Shown: positions 36,456-44,650, counted from the stretch's first letter. The stretch is 64,000 bases of DNA from Faecalibacterium duncaniae (GCF_010509575.1 NZ_CP048437.1:2418001-2482000), one strand, 5' to 3'. Numbers and translations: made by a program. The notes: generated by a model not told the origin, from the letters alone.

Positions 36456-37939
36456 GAGAGCGTCTCCTCCTTTTCTTCCGGCTGCTGCGTCTGCGGGAGC
36501 TCAAACCGCACCACAGTACCGCAGTCTGCGCGGCTGTATATCTGCATTTTTCCGCCCGGATACAGCATCCCGATGCGGCGGGAAATATTGCCAAGGCCAA
36601 TGCTGCGTCCGGTCTGCTCGCTCTGCGCAATTTTAGTTTGCACAGCGTCCAGTTCCTCTGGGGTCATTCCCTTGCCGTTGTCCGCGACCGTGAGCACCAG
36701 CACCTTGCCCTGCATCCATGCCCGCAGCAGGATGCGTCCGCCTTCCTCGCAGGACTTGAGCCCATGCGAGTAAGCGTTTTCCACCACCGGCTGCAGCATA
36801 AAGGACGGCACCAAAACCGCCGCAGGCTGCACCCGGATGCTTTTTTCTACGGTAATGCGTCCATCGAACCGCATCTGCTGCAAATAAATGTAATCCTCCA
36901 GCCCGTCCAGTTCCTCCTCCAGCGTGATCTGCTGGCGCTTGGTGCGCAGGTTGTGCCGGAACAAACTGCCCAGATGCACGATCATCTGGTCGGTGGTGGC
37001 AGCATCCTCCAGCCGCGCCATGCAGGAGATCATGTTCAGGGTGTTGAACAGAAAATGCGGATTCACCTGACTTTTAAGCACCTCCAGCCGGGTGTGCTCC
37101 AGATCTTTTTCCAGTGCAAGGTTCCGCACCTCTTCCCGGTGCAAGGCCTGCTGGGTGGTCAGTTGCTGCGCCATGGCGTGCTTCATCTGGTTAAAGGTCC
37201 CCGTCAGCCGCCCCACCTCGTCGTTGCTTTTCACCGGAAGATCTGGACTTGAAAGATCCCCCTCGGCAATGCTGCGGGAGGCCTGTGCCAACCGCAGCAG
37301 CGGACGCACCACCGCGCGGCTCAGCACCCGGATGAGCAGCAGCATCAGCGCGGCTGCCGTCAGGAACAGCCCCAGATACAGCCACGGCAGATGCCGGATG
37401 TGAGCCGCCGTGCTGCTGTAAAGGGCGTTTTCCTGTTCCAGCGTGGCCTGCGTCAGCCGCAGCGCATACTCGGCAAGGTAGTCTTGCAGCGCCATCACAT
37501 GGTACATCTGTCCAATGTAGGTATCTGCCGAGGGGGAAAGCTGCAAAAAGGCATCCCGCTCCTGCCGGTACCCCGCGTACCCTTGCAAAAGGTTCCATGT
37601 ACGGGCATAGCGCTCTTCACCGATGCGGGCATAATCGAGGGGCAGGGCCGCAAGGCTCTGCTCGGAAGCGGTGCAGGCGGCGGTATAGGCCTGTTCCGTT
37701 TCAGAAGTAGGCTGACGCACATAGCGTGCAAAGGCCTGTGCTTCGTCCTTGAGGGCGTTCTGCACCGTGTAGCAGACGGCATTGTCGGCCAGCAGCGTAT
37801 CAAAGGAGCGCACCGTCCATTGACCTGCCATGGTAGCAATGCCGGTGGAAAGCATGGTGACCAGCAAAATCGCGGCAAGCCATGCCGTGACCTTGCGGCG
37901 CAGGGATATACCGCCCTGTGCGGTTTTGTTCCGTGCCAT
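36452..37939 (-). CDS. sensor histidine kinase, YesM/LytS-like, TRAP-linked
   Basis: A 495-residue kinase. Two membrane helices (about 18-40 and 185-205) enclose a helical extracellular sensor of roughly 145 residues. A HAMP domain with SIAEGDLSSPD follows, then the phospho-acceptor His in SQVNPHFLFNTLN and the ATPase motifs VENAYSHGLK and DNGKGM. ATG at 37939 has GGAGG eight bases away. It probably senses the TRAP ligand or ligand-loaded DctP. Confidence 0.92.
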   Translation of the reverse strand: MARNKTAQGGISLRRKVTAWLAAILLVTMLSTGIATMAGQWTVRSFDTLLADNAVCYTVQNALKDEAQAFARYVRQPTSETEQAYTAACTASEQSLAALPLDYARIGEERYARTWNLLQGYAGYRQERDAFLQLSPSADTYIGQMYHVMALQDYLAEYALRLTQATLEQENALYSSTAAHIRHLPWLYLGLFLTAAALMLLLIRVLSRAVVRPLLRLAQASRSIAEGDLSSPDLPVKSNDEVGRLTGTFNQMKHAMAQQLTTQQALHREEVRNLALEKDLEHTRLEVLKSQVNPHFLFNTLNMISCMARLEDAATTDQMIVHLGSLFRHNLRTKRQQITLEEELDGLEDYIYLQQMRFDGRITVEKSIRVQPAAVLVPSFMLQPVVENAYSHGLKSCEEGGRILLRAWMQGKVLVLTVADNGKGMTPEELDAVQTKIAQSEQTGRSIGLGNISRRIGMLYPGGKMQIYSRADCGTVVRFELPQTQQPEEKEETLS

Positions 37940-37980
37940 ACGCTTTCCCTCCTGTCCTTGCAGCACCCGGCCTTTTTATA

Positions 37981-38009
37981 AGTATAATAATCTCCCGGGG
38001 AAAGTGCAA
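37981..38009 (-). promoter_or_regulatory. promoter of the TRAP-linked kinase-regulator operon
   Basis: On the minus strand TTGCAC (38004-38009), 17-base spacer, TATACT (37981-37986). Confidence 0.75.
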
Positions 38010-38013
38010 CTGC

Positions 38014-38050
38014 AAAAAAAGCACCGGTTTTCGCAAGGGAGCCGGTGCTT
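38014..38050 (-). terminator. intrinsic terminator of the Crp/Fnr gene
   Basis: On the minus strand AGCACCGG pairs with CCGGTGCT and is followed by TTTTTTT (38014-38020). Confidence 0.88.
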
Positions 38051-38070
38051 GCAGGCAATGTGCCAGGCTG

Positions 38071-38736
38071 TCAGCGGGTCAACAACTGAAAATGATTCCG
38101 TTTGGTGACCAGCAGCCCTTCCTTTTGCAGCTTGGAAAGTTCTGCCGACATGGCGGCGCGTTCCACGCAGAGAAAATCCGCCAACTGCTGACGGTCAAAG
38201 GGAATGTCAAAGGAAAGGGAGGACTGCCGGATGGACTCGGCAGACAGGTAGGACAGCAGTTTTTCCCGGGTGGTGCGCTTGCTGACATGGGTGATCTTAT
38301 CGTTAAAAAGCAGTATTTTGTTTGCCAGAACGCTGACCAGATTGCGGATGAGTTTCTGGTGATGGTCGCAGGCGGTGGGGCAGGCGGTGAGCAGCCGCTT
38401 GACGTTCAGCAGCAGGATCTCGCAATCCTCCTCTGCCACCACGCTGATATTCAGGATGGCACCGGGAGTGGCGGCGTAAGGTTCGCCGAAAAAGTCTCCG
38501 GTATTGCACTTGGACAGGATATTGCGGTGTCCCCAAAGATCCTCCTGTATCACAAGGGTGGAGCCGGACAGCATAAGCCCCATGACCTCCGTGGAATCTC
38601 CGGCACGGAAAATGTAGGAGCCCCGGGGCCGGGTGATCTTCGCTGCACTGACACAGTGCAGGATGGACAAAATCTCATCGTCGGTAAGCCCGGTAAAAAA
38701 GGGGCAGTTCCGTAGAACAGGCAGATATTTTTGCAT
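38071..38736 (-). CDS. Crp/Fnr-family transcriptional regulator (HcpR-like context)
   Basis: A 221-residue regulator with an N-terminal cyclic-nucleotide-binding-type barrel (SYIFRAGDSTEVMGLMLSG; TGDFFGEPYA) and a C-terminal winged helix (FDRQQLADFLCVERAAMSAELSKL). No N-terminal Cys cluster of true Fnr is present. It is divergent from a ferredoxin gene, an arrangement seen in clostridia for HcpR-type nitrosative-stress regulators. No hcp gene adjoins it, so the signal is uncertain. AAGGAGG precedes the ATG, and a palindrome just upstream suggests autoregulation. Confidence 0.87.
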   Translation of the reverse strand: MQKYLPVLRNCPFFTGLTDDEILSILHCVSAAKITRPRGSYIFRAGDSTEVMGLMLSGSTLVIQEDLWGHRNILSKCNTGDFFGEPYAATPGAILNISVVAEEDCEILLLNVKRLLTACPTACDHHQKLIRNLVSVLANKILLFNDKITHVSKRTTREKLLSYLSAESIRQSSLSFDIPFDRQQLADFLCVERAAMSAELSKLQKEGLLVTKRNHFQLLTR

Positions 38737-38748
38737 AAAAACCCTCCT

Positions 38749-38791
38749 TGTTGGAATTCAAACATACAAGTTGCCTTTAGTATACTATAAT
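38749..38791 (+). promoter_or_regulatory. ferredoxin promoter with Crp/Fnr-type site at -41.5
   Basis: The palindrome TGTTGGAATTCAAACA (38749-38764; 14 of 16 positions symmetric) is centred at 38756.5. TATAAT lies at 38786-38791 and there is no -35 hexamer. With a start near 38798 the centre falls at -41.5, the class II activator position. The site also sits directly upstream of the regulator's own ribosome site. Confidence 0.65.
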
Positions 38792-38835
38792 AAGGATGCA
38801 AATGCAAAAAACATCCACAACAGGAGAGTATAGAT

Positions 38836-39555
38836 ATGATTCGGAAGATCATCCATATTGACGAAGAAAAATGCAACGGCTGCGGGCTGTGCGCAACCGC
38901 CTGCCACGAGGGAGCCATTGACATCATCAACGGAAAGGCAAAGCTGGTGCGGGAGAATTTCTGCGATGGCTTTGGCGACTGCCTGCCGGGCTGCCCCACC
39001 GGTGCTATCACCTTTGAGGAGCGGGAAGCCCCTGCCTACGACGAGGCAGCGGTGCAGGAGAACAAAAAGAAAAAGGAGCTGCAGGAGAAGATGAAGCACC
39101 TGCACGAGGGCGGCTGCCCCGGCTCCCGGATGCGGATGCTGGAACAGCCGGAGGCTGCCGAAAGCGCAGCTGCTGCCTCTGTGCAGCCGGTTTCCCGCCT
39201 GCGCAACTGGCCGGTGCAGATCAAGCTGGCACCCGTCCATGCGCCCTACTTTGAGGGCGCAAAGCTTTTGATCGCCGCGGACTGCACGGCCTATGCCTAC
39301 GCCAATTTCCATCAGGAATTTATGCGCGGCAAGGTGACCCTCATCGGCTGCCCGAAGCTGGACGCTGTGGATTACAGCGAAAAGCTCACCGAGATCCTGC
39401 GCAGCAACGACATCCAGAGCGTGACCATCCTTCGTATGGAGGTGCCCTGCTGCGGCGGCTTGGAGATGGCAGCGAAAAAGGCACTGCAGACCAGCGGAAA
39501 GTTCATTCCCTGGCAGGTGGTCACCATCTCCATTGACGGAAAAATTCTGGATTAA
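38836..39555 (+). CDS. 4Fe-4S ferredoxin-domain protein with C-terminal CCGG motif
   Basis: A 239-residue protein. The N-terminal ferredoxin part has a classic CNGCGLCATAC cluster (about 14-24) and a second set, FCDGFGDCLPGCP. A Lys/Glu-rich linker (about 75-95) leads to a C-terminal domain with CTAYAYANFHQ, LIGCPKLD and VPCCGG, which add further Cys ligands. It is probably a cytosolic electron carrier or sensor-like redox protein. Its promoter carries the site for the divergent Crp/Fnr regulator, so it is likely the main target. Confidence 0.88.
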   Translation: MIRKIIHIDEEKCNGCGLCATACHEGAIDIINGKAKLVRENFCDGFGDCLPGCPTGAITFEEREAPAYDEAAVQENKKKKELQEKMKHLHEGGCPGSRMRMLEQPEAAESAAAASVQPVSRLRNWPVQIKLAPVHAPYFEGAKLLIAADCTAYAYANFHQEFMRGKVTLIGCPKLDAVDYSEKLTEILRSNDIQSVTILRMEVPCCGGLEMAAKKALQTSGKFIPWQVVTISIDGKILD

Positions 39556-39575
39556 AAGTACAGGGCAAACGATAT

Positions 39576-39596
39576 GTACCCAGTTTTCTGGACACT
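39576..39596. repeat. terminal inverted-repeat-like end of an IS3-family element
   Basis: GTACCCAGTTTTCTGGACACT resembles the ends of IS3/IS150-type elements (TGTCCAGAAAACTGGGTAC on the other strand). The region up to 39721 holds no gene, only a perfect 9-bp inverted repeat at 39651-39659/39682-39690. The other end of the element was not found. Confidence 0.55.
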
Positions 39597-39721
39597 GAAT
39601 CAAAATTGAATCATTAAGAATCCATCATGGATGCTTCTCTGAATTTATAGCAATTCAACTTTTCAATGCAACAGCAACAACGTTGAATTGCATATCGCAA
39701 ATATGCTGTTTGAACGTTGCG

Positions 39722-39812
39722 CTAATTTCTTGACTTGCGATAGAGGGGAGGCATCCATTTTGTTTTTGCTTGGATTCTGCTGTTATTGTAATAGTCAATA
39801 TACTCGGCAATC
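39722..39812 (-). pseudogene. C-terminal remnant of an IS3-family transposase
   Basis: Thirty codons on the minus strand read AIAEYIDYYNNSRIQAKTK and WMPP, the usual C-terminus of IS3-family OrfB integrases (EYI.YYNN.RIQ.K.KW.PP). The rest of the transposase is missing. The fragment stops where the opposite-strand tyrosine recombinase begins, so the IS relic truncates that gene's 5' end. Confidence 0.75.
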
Positions 39813-40072
39813 GCCTTGGAGAAGGCTTGAAATGGGATTCCATTGACTTTGAGAACAAGAAAATCAGCATTCAGCATACGGTTGTGACCGCAAAGGTCAA
39901 CGGAACGGTAACGGAAATCGCACGAGATAAGACAAAAACAAAGTCGAGCTGCCGGACACTTCCTCTTATCCCTGCCTGTGAGCAGATGCTCAAAAAGATG
40001 AAAAAGGAGCAGGAGCTTAACCGGAAGTTCTGCGGCAAAAGCTATTGCACCGATTATCTTGACTATATCTAT
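39809..40072 (+). pseudogene. tyrosine recombinase (integrase), central part, interrupted
   Basis: About 88 codons encode the core catalytic domain from NRLGEGLKWDSIDFENK, including the first catalytic Arg, to YCTDYLDYIY. It resembles Tn916/ICE-type integrases. The N-terminal arm- and core-binding domains are missing, replaced by an IS3 relic, and the frame breaks at 40072 where the fic segment enters. The sequence resumes in the same protein at 41231. Confidence 0.82.
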
Positions 40073-40074
40073 AA

Positions 40075-41049
40075 TCAATCTGCCAATCTATATGCCCAAT
40101 AGCGGCCATTTCGCACTTTGGCGAGCTTTCCTTCTTTTGTCAAAGTATTCAAGACTCGACTTGCAGTGGCAGGAGAAACATTGAGAAGATTCTGAACATC
40201 GACGTTCTGGATAATATGGTTCGTGCGGAGAAAAGCTGCAATCTTCATCCAACGCACTTCTTCCTTACTCTGTGCAACAGGCTGTTCGTTGATTGCTTCG
40301 GTCAAAGCCTCTTTGATAATTCCCAGCATAAACTCGATAAAAACAGTTCCTTCCCCCTGTGCGTTAGACTGATTGATTGCTGCGTAATACTCGGCCTGAT
40401 GGTCGTGAATGATGGATTCGATGGGAAGCCATGCAAACAAGGGGTTCCACTTTGACAGCAGAAGTGTGTGCCAGAGCCGCCCAATACGACCGTTGCCATC
40501 CGCAAATGGATGGATCACCTCAAATTCATAATGGAAGACGCAGCTCTTAATTAAAAGCGGTAAAGGACTGTTTTCTGTCCACTGAATCAGTTCCTCCATC
40601 AAAGAGGGAACATACTGCGGCAGGGTGCCGAAATGGAGGACATTACCCTTGCTGTCTACTACGCCGACAGGACGAGAGCGAAACTCGCCAGCCTCCCGGA
40701 CAAGACCCTGCATCATCGTCCGATGTGCAAGCAGAAGATCATTCATCGAATATGGATTCAACTCTGCGAGATGGTCGTAGATTTCGTAGGCGTTTTTTAC
40801 TTCTGCAATGTCTTTTGGAGGGGCAAGCACACGTTTTCCAGACAGAACAGCCGTCACCTGCTCCAAAGAAAGTGTGTTCTGCTCGATAGCCAGAGAAGAA
40901 TAAATCGTTCGGATGCGATTCTGGCGGCGCAGAATCGGACTTGTGGAAAGATTCTGGGTGGAACTGATTTTGCCTACCAGTTCGCTGATTTCCATAGCCT
41001 CTGAAAGAGCTGCTTCTGTGATTTCAAATGGCGGTTTCTTGTTTCGCAC
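40075..41049 (-). CDS. Fic-family protein with C-terminal winged helix
   Basis: A 324-residue Fic protein. The active-site loop is HPFADGNGRIGR (about 195-206), complete for AMP transfer. An N-terminal SSLAIEQN resembles the inhibitory (S/T)xxxE(G/N) helix found before the Fic core. The last 70 residues form a winged helix (VQNLLNVSPATASRVLNTL). GGGAGG is eight bases before a GTG at 41049, preferred over the ATG at 41082. The gene splits an integrase. Its codon use is more AT-rich than its neighbours', a sign of transfer. The target protein is unknown. Confidence 0.9.
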   Translation of the reverse strand: MRNKKPPFEITEAALSEAMEISELVGKISSTQNLSTSPILRRQNRIRTIYSSLAIEQNTLSLEQVTAVLSGKRVLAPPKDIAEVKNAYEIYDHLAELNPYSMNDLLLAHRTMMQGLVREAGEFRSRPVGVVDSKGNVLHFGTLPQYVPSLMEELIQWTENSPLPLLIKSCVFHYEFEVIHPFADGNGRIGRLWHTLLLSKWNPLFAWLPIESIIHDHQAEYYAAINQSNAQGEGTVFIEFMLGIIKEALTEAINEQPVAQSKEEVRWMKIAAFLRTNHIIQNVDVQNLLNVSPATASRVLNTLTKEGKLAKVRNGRYWAYRLAD

Positions 41050-41077
41050 GGTGTATACCTCCCATATCATTTCTTTT

Positions 41078-41138
41078 ATCATATCATTTCATCTATCATT
41101 CATCAATCAAAAATTTGAAAAAATGATAGATGAAATGA
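41078..41138 (-). promoter_or_regulatory. fic promoter overlaid by a 17-bp perfect inverted repeat
   Basis: On the minus strand TTGATG (41101-41106), 17-base spacer, TATGAT (41078-41083). The spacer (41084-41100) is one arm of an exact inverted repeat whose other arm is 41122-41138. Such an arrangement suggests repression by a DNA-binding protein, possibly the Fic protein's own winged helix. Confidence 0.72.
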
Positions 41139-41230
41139 GGTCATTGTTCCATACGGCGGCTTGAGCAGCAAAGGAAAGCCCTCTGCGGTTTGCAGTTTTA
41201 TTGAATGTCCGTGCTCCAAGCTGTGTTTTT

Positions 41231-41515
41231 TATGTAGACCCGATGGGAAAGCGGATTCGGCCCGATTTCCTGAGCCAGCATTTCCCGGATTTTCTGGTAG
41301 CACACCAGATGAAGCGTATCCGTTTCCACGACCTGCGCCATAGCTGCGCCAGCCTGCTCTATGCCAATGGCGTGAGCCTGAAGGAAATCCAAGAGTGGCT
41401 CGGTCACAGCGGCATCAGCACAACAAGCAACATTTATATACATCTGGATTTCTCCAGTAAGGTATCTTCTGCCAATGCCATCGTCTGGATCTTCCCGGAG
41501 GAGACAAAAGTGTGA
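41231..41515 (+). pseudogene. tyrosine recombinase (integrase), C-terminal part
   Basis: About 94 codons continue the integrase at YVDPMGKRIRPDFLSQHF and carry the catalytic HDLRHSCASLL, WLGHSG and the final Tyr region NIYIHLD. The normal junction with the first part is DYIY-VDPMG, so the insertion of 1.16 kb is nearly clean. The 3' end is 70 bases from the 3' end of tRNA-Leu, the usual place for an integrase of a tRNA-integrated element. Confidence 0.85.
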
Positions 41516-41534
41516 GAATGAGCCGGATGCGGGG

Positions 41535-41583
41535 GATAAAAAAGAAAAGCAGCCTAAAATCTTACGATTCTAAGCTACTTTTC
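41535..41583 (-). terminator. tRNA-Leu terminator
   Basis: On the minus strand AAAAGTAGCTTAGAATC, loop GTAA, then GATTTTAGGCTGCTTTT and TCTTTTTT. Confidence 0.82.
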
Positions 41584-41585
41584 AA

Positions 41586-41669
41586 TGCCGGTGGTGGGGG
41601 TCGAACCCACACGTGTTATTAGCACAAGGGATTTTGAGTCCCCCTCGTCTGCCATTCCGACACACCGGC
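41586..41669 (-). tRNA. tRNA-Leu (anticodon CAA)
   Basis: The minus strand gives an 84-base class II tRNA. The acceptor GCCGGTG pairs with CACCGGC, the anticodon loop is CTCAAAA with anticodon CAA, the variable arm is long and the T-loop is GGTTCGACC. The CCA end is not encoded. Integrase remnants lie directly beyond its 3' end. Confidence 0.95.
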
Positions 41670-41811
41670 GTATGTAGAACAGTACTATTATAGCGGATTT
41701 TCCGTCCAAAATCAAGACGCTATTCCCTTTTGCAGAAAAAAGAATTTTTCGCCTTCCCTTTCCGGGGATTCCGTGGTATCCTTACAGCAAAAAAAGAGCC
41801 TGGAGGTTCCT

Positions 41812-42291
41812 ATGAATCACACGTTTTCTGCTCCCGTTACCGCTGCACAGCGTCAGCGGGACACTCTGCTGGGCGCGCTGGTGGGGCTGGCGCGCTCCAC
41901 GGTCAATGAATCCAAAACGGAGGACACTGACCGCATACTGGCTGCCGGTCTGCGGCTGGCGGCTGACCCCAAGGCCGCCGAGAGCGCGCTGCTCCGGCTG
42001 ACTGACATCGTTGAAGCCGAGAAGCACCGGGTGGCTCCCAACTGCGCTGCCTGTGCCATGCCCTGCGGAAACACCAGCAATTATGACCTTGCCCGTTTGT
42101 GGGGCGCACCCGCAGAAATTTGTGCCCTGAAAGTTCGACTGCTTTCTGCGGTCTGCGTCCTTGCCGGACAAAAAACGACGGCACAAATCCAGAAGGAGAT
42201 CTGCGATGATCTATTTGTGCTGGCAGAGGACTGGGATGCTGAACTGCTGCTGTCCATCGTCACACGGGCCGAGGGACTGTGCACCCAGTAA
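41812..42291 (+). CDS. hypothetical protein with CxxCxxxC motif
   Basis: A 159-residue, mostly helical cytosolic protein that I do not recognise. The only striking feature is NCAACAMPCGNTSNYDL near residue 80, three closely spaced Cys followed by an Asn/Asp-rich turn; further Cys occur near 104 and 115 and at the end. This suggests metal or Fe-S binding. TGGAGG lies at good distance before the ATG. It stands alone beside tRNA-Leu, with its own short upstream region. Confidence 0.7.
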   Translation: MNHTFSAPVTAAQRQRDTLLGALVGLARSTVNESKTEDTDRILAAGLRLAADPKAAESALLRLTDIVEAEKHRVAPNCAACAMPCGNTSNYDLARLWGAPAEICALKVRLLSAVCVLAGQKTTAQIQKEICDDLFVLAEDWDAELLLSIVTRAEGLCTQ

Positions 42292-42476
42292 CTTTTCCAG
42301 AAACAAAAAAGCATTTCCTGCCTGAAAACGAACCTTTTTTCACAAAACCTCTTTACAAATGCGCCGCAAAAAACTATTATATAGTTATATGCTGCTGTTT
42401 GATGCAAAGTTTTTCTACCGGTGCATTCCGGTATTATTCCCACACGCAAAACTATATGAGAAAGAAGGTAGAATCC

Positions 42477-42809
42477 ATGTCAGTGAAAAAGCCTGTCGTT
42501 CCTGCCGCTGCAGAAGCTCCCGCAGCCGAGGCAAAGCCCGCACGCAAGACCGCAAAGTCCGCTGTCAAAACGGAGAAAGCCCCCAAAACGGAAAAGACCG
42601 CCCACAAGGGCCGTCCCCCGCTTTCCCCTGAGATCTACGTTGAATTTGCCGGCAAGCAGTATAACATCACCGATCTTGTGGACCGCGCCAAGGCCGATTA
42701 CCGCCTGACCCACAAGGTGGGCGTGCAGTCCTGCAAGATCTACGTCAAGCCTGAGGAAGAGGCCGCCTACTATGTCGTCAACAAGGTCGGCGGCAAGCTG
42801 CCTCTGTAA
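42477..42809 (+). CDS. DUF6465-like protein with basic Ala/Lys-rich N-terminus
   Basis: A 110-residue protein. Residues 1-50 are an Ala/Pro/Lys-rich basic tail (repeats of APAAE, ARKTAKSAVK). The folded part has IYVEFAGKQYNITDLVDRAK and ends in YYVVNKVGGKLPL. This pattern matches the DUF6465 family of gut clostridia as I remember it. Its function is unknown; the basic tail may bind nucleic acid. AAGG nine bases before the ATG supports this start over in-frame ATGs upstream. Confidence 0.72.
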   Translation: MSVKKPVVPAAAEAPAAEAKPARKTAKSAVKTEKAPKTEKTAHKGRPPLSPEIYVEFAGKQYNITDLVDRAKADYRLTHKVGVQSCKIYVKPEEEAAYYVVNKVGGKLPL

Positions 42810-42839
42810 AGGCTGTGTTTCTGTTTTTCACCGCACAGA

Positions 42840-42887
42840 AAAAGACCAGAGCTGTTCTGCCAAGTGGCAGTTCAGTTCTGGTCTTTT
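42840..42887. terminator. bidirectional terminator between convergent genes
   Basis: AAAAGACCAGA pairs with TCTGGTCTTTT around a CTGCCA/TGGCAG inner stem, with A-run and T-run on the two sides. Confidence 0.9.
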
Positions 42888-42940
42888 GTTTTACAATGTT
42901 ACAAACCCATACGCTCTTCCCTGACGCGGAACGCGGGGTC

Positions 42941-43540
42941 TTACTTCAGGAACTTATGCACGGCGCGGGCCACGATGCCGCCCAGGATGCCGGAGACGAG
43001 GAACTCAGCCACGCCCTGGACACCAACCAGCAGCACAACGAACATCAGGGGGTTGGCAGCGCCCTTAACGGACACCAGGTTCTGGACATAGTCGCAGTTG
43101 TAGAACGCCAGCACGATATAGCCCATGAAGAACAGAGTGTTCAGGGCCGGAGCGCACATGGCGCTGACGATATAGCTCCAGGTGCGGCTCTTATCCAGCT
43201 TGCTCAGGCCGTTGAAGATCAGGCCCACACACACGCCCATCAGCACACGCATGCCCACGCAGAGGATAAAGGTGTTGACAGGGCTGACCTGGAACAGAGC
43301 GCCGGTCATAGCGGAAGCACCGGTAATGGCATCATAGAAGCTCACCGCGCCGAACACGCCGCCCAGCACAGCACCGGCCACAGGGCCCATGGTGATGGCA
43401 CCCACCGCAATGGGCAGGGTCAGGAAGCTCATGTAAAGCGGGCCCATGGGCACACTGCCCAGGCCGATGGCCTTCATTACAAGCTCGATGGCGACCAGCA
43501 GTGCCAGTCGGGTGAGAGTGCGAAGATCGTTGTTTTTCAT
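42941..43540 (-). CDS. ECF transporter S component, possibly for pantothenate
   Basis: A 199-residue membrane protein with six predicted segments and no ATP-binding part, as in substrate-specific ECF S components. It shows the MGPLYMSFLTLPIAVGAITMGP and GAVLGGVFG regions found in that fold. ECF modules share an energising unit encoded elsewhere. The next minus-strand genes include coaX, and coaBC is just beyond, so a pantothenate (PanT-like) substrate is a reasonable guess. It does not itself show ligand specificity. Confidence 0.8.
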   Translation of the reverse strand: MKNNDLRTLTRLALLVAIELVMKAIGLGSVPMGPLYMSFLTLPIAVGAITMGPVAGAVLGGVFGAVSFYDAITGASAMTGALFQVSPVNTFILCVGMRVLMGVCVGLIFNGLSKLDKSRTWSYIVSAMCAPALNTLFFMGYIVLAFYNCDYVQNLVSVKGAANPLMFVVLLVGVQGVAEFLVSGILGGIVARAVHKFLK

Positions 43541-43642
43541 AATTCAGTTTTCCTCCTGCTGCCGTTCCGCCCTATACGTCGGATACGGCGCAAATCTGGT
43601 TTTTTCTGTCAGGGAATCTATAAATAAGCGGGCAAGCCCACC

Positions 43643-44626
43643 TTATTTATCACAGGGAAATTTGATGTCGGCGCTCCGCCGGGCCACGGTCAGCACACGG
43701 CTGACGGCCACGGAGGTATCCAGCATCCGGCTGCACAGCTCCTGGTCACCGCCCTCGATGGCCCTGGCAAAGGCGTGGAACTCCGCCGCCTGCCGGGGTC
43801 TGCCGCCGTTCAGGTTGAAGTGCTCTTCCTTGCCCTGATTGGGGTGGAAGGTCACGCCACCGCACCAGTTGGCCGTGGATTTCTGCAGGATATAGCCCTT
43901 TGTGCCCTGGATGACATACCGGGCAGGCGCACCGCAGTCCTTGGCGGCCATGCTGACTGCCTTGAAGCTGTTGTACTCCATGGTCAGGATACCACTGGTG
44001 TCGATGCCGCGCTCCATGTTGGCCAGGTAGTGCACCTGGTTCGGCTCACCGAACAGGCCCACGATATAGCTGATGTTGTAGACGTTCAGATCCATCAGGG
44101 CACCGCCCGCACACTCCGGGTCAAAGGAGACCGGCGTTTCCCCGGCACAGAAGGCATCGTAGCGGCTGGAATACTGGCTGAAATTGCACTGCACCAGCTT
44201 CACCCTGCCAATGCGGGGCAGCAGCTCCCGGATCTTGTTGTAGTTTTCGAGGTACTGGGTGGTCATGGCCTCAAACAGGAACACCTTTTTGCGGCGGGCC
44301 AACGCCGCCAGCTCCTCGGTCTGGGCAGCGGTGCAGGCCATGGGCTTTTCCACAATGACATGCTTCCCCGCTTCCAGCGCCACCTTGGCATAGCGGTAAT
44401 GCTGCAGGTTGGGCACGGCCAGATAGATCACGTCCACCCACTGCAATAATTCAAAATAGTTCGTGGTGTGCTGGGGAATGCCGTACTGTTCGCACATCTC
44501 GTCGGCCACCGGCGCACTGCGCTGGGTGCTGCAGAGCGCCTGCACCGTAAAGGGGCAGTCCGGCCCTGCCAGCCAGGGCAGAAACTCCCGCACGATCATC
44601 CCCGTGCCCAGGATCCCTAGTTTCAT
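43643..44626 (-). CDS. Gfo/Idh/MocA-family NAD(P)-dependent oxidoreductase
   Basis: A 327-residue enzyme. The Rossmann motif GILGTGMIVREFLP starts the protein, and the EKPMACTAAQ motif (about 92) holds the catalytic Lys of the family. It includes the DLNVYNISYIVGLFGEP helix common to the trans-dihydrodiol/xylose dehydrogenase group. ATG at 44626 has GGAGA upstream. It sits between coaX and an ECF gene; a link to CoA metabolism is not evident. It probably oxidises a sugar or polyol. Confidence 0.9.
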   Translation of the reverse strand: MKLGILGTGMIVREFLPWLAGPDCPFTVQALCSTQRSAPVADEMCEQYGIPQHTTNYFELLQWVDVIYLAVPNLQHYRYAKVALEAGKHVIVEKPMACTAAQTEELAALARRKKVFLFEAMTTQYLENYNKIRELLPRIGRVKLVQCNFSQYSSRYDAFCAGETPVSFDPECAGGALMDLNVYNISYIVGLFGEPNQVHYLANMERGIDTSGILTMEYNSFKAVSMAAKDCGAPARYVIQGTKGYILQKSTANWCGGVTFHPNQGKEEHFNLNGGRPRQAAEFHAFARAIEGGDQELCSRMLDTSVAVSRVLTVARRSADIKFPCDK

Positions 44627-44650
44627 TGTTCTCTCCATCCTGTTTCGTCG

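Noticed and set aside
38836..39555. Ferredoxin gene as part of an hcp operon
   Set aside because: No hybrid-cluster protein gene is present in the window; only the regulator-ferredoxin pair supports that link.
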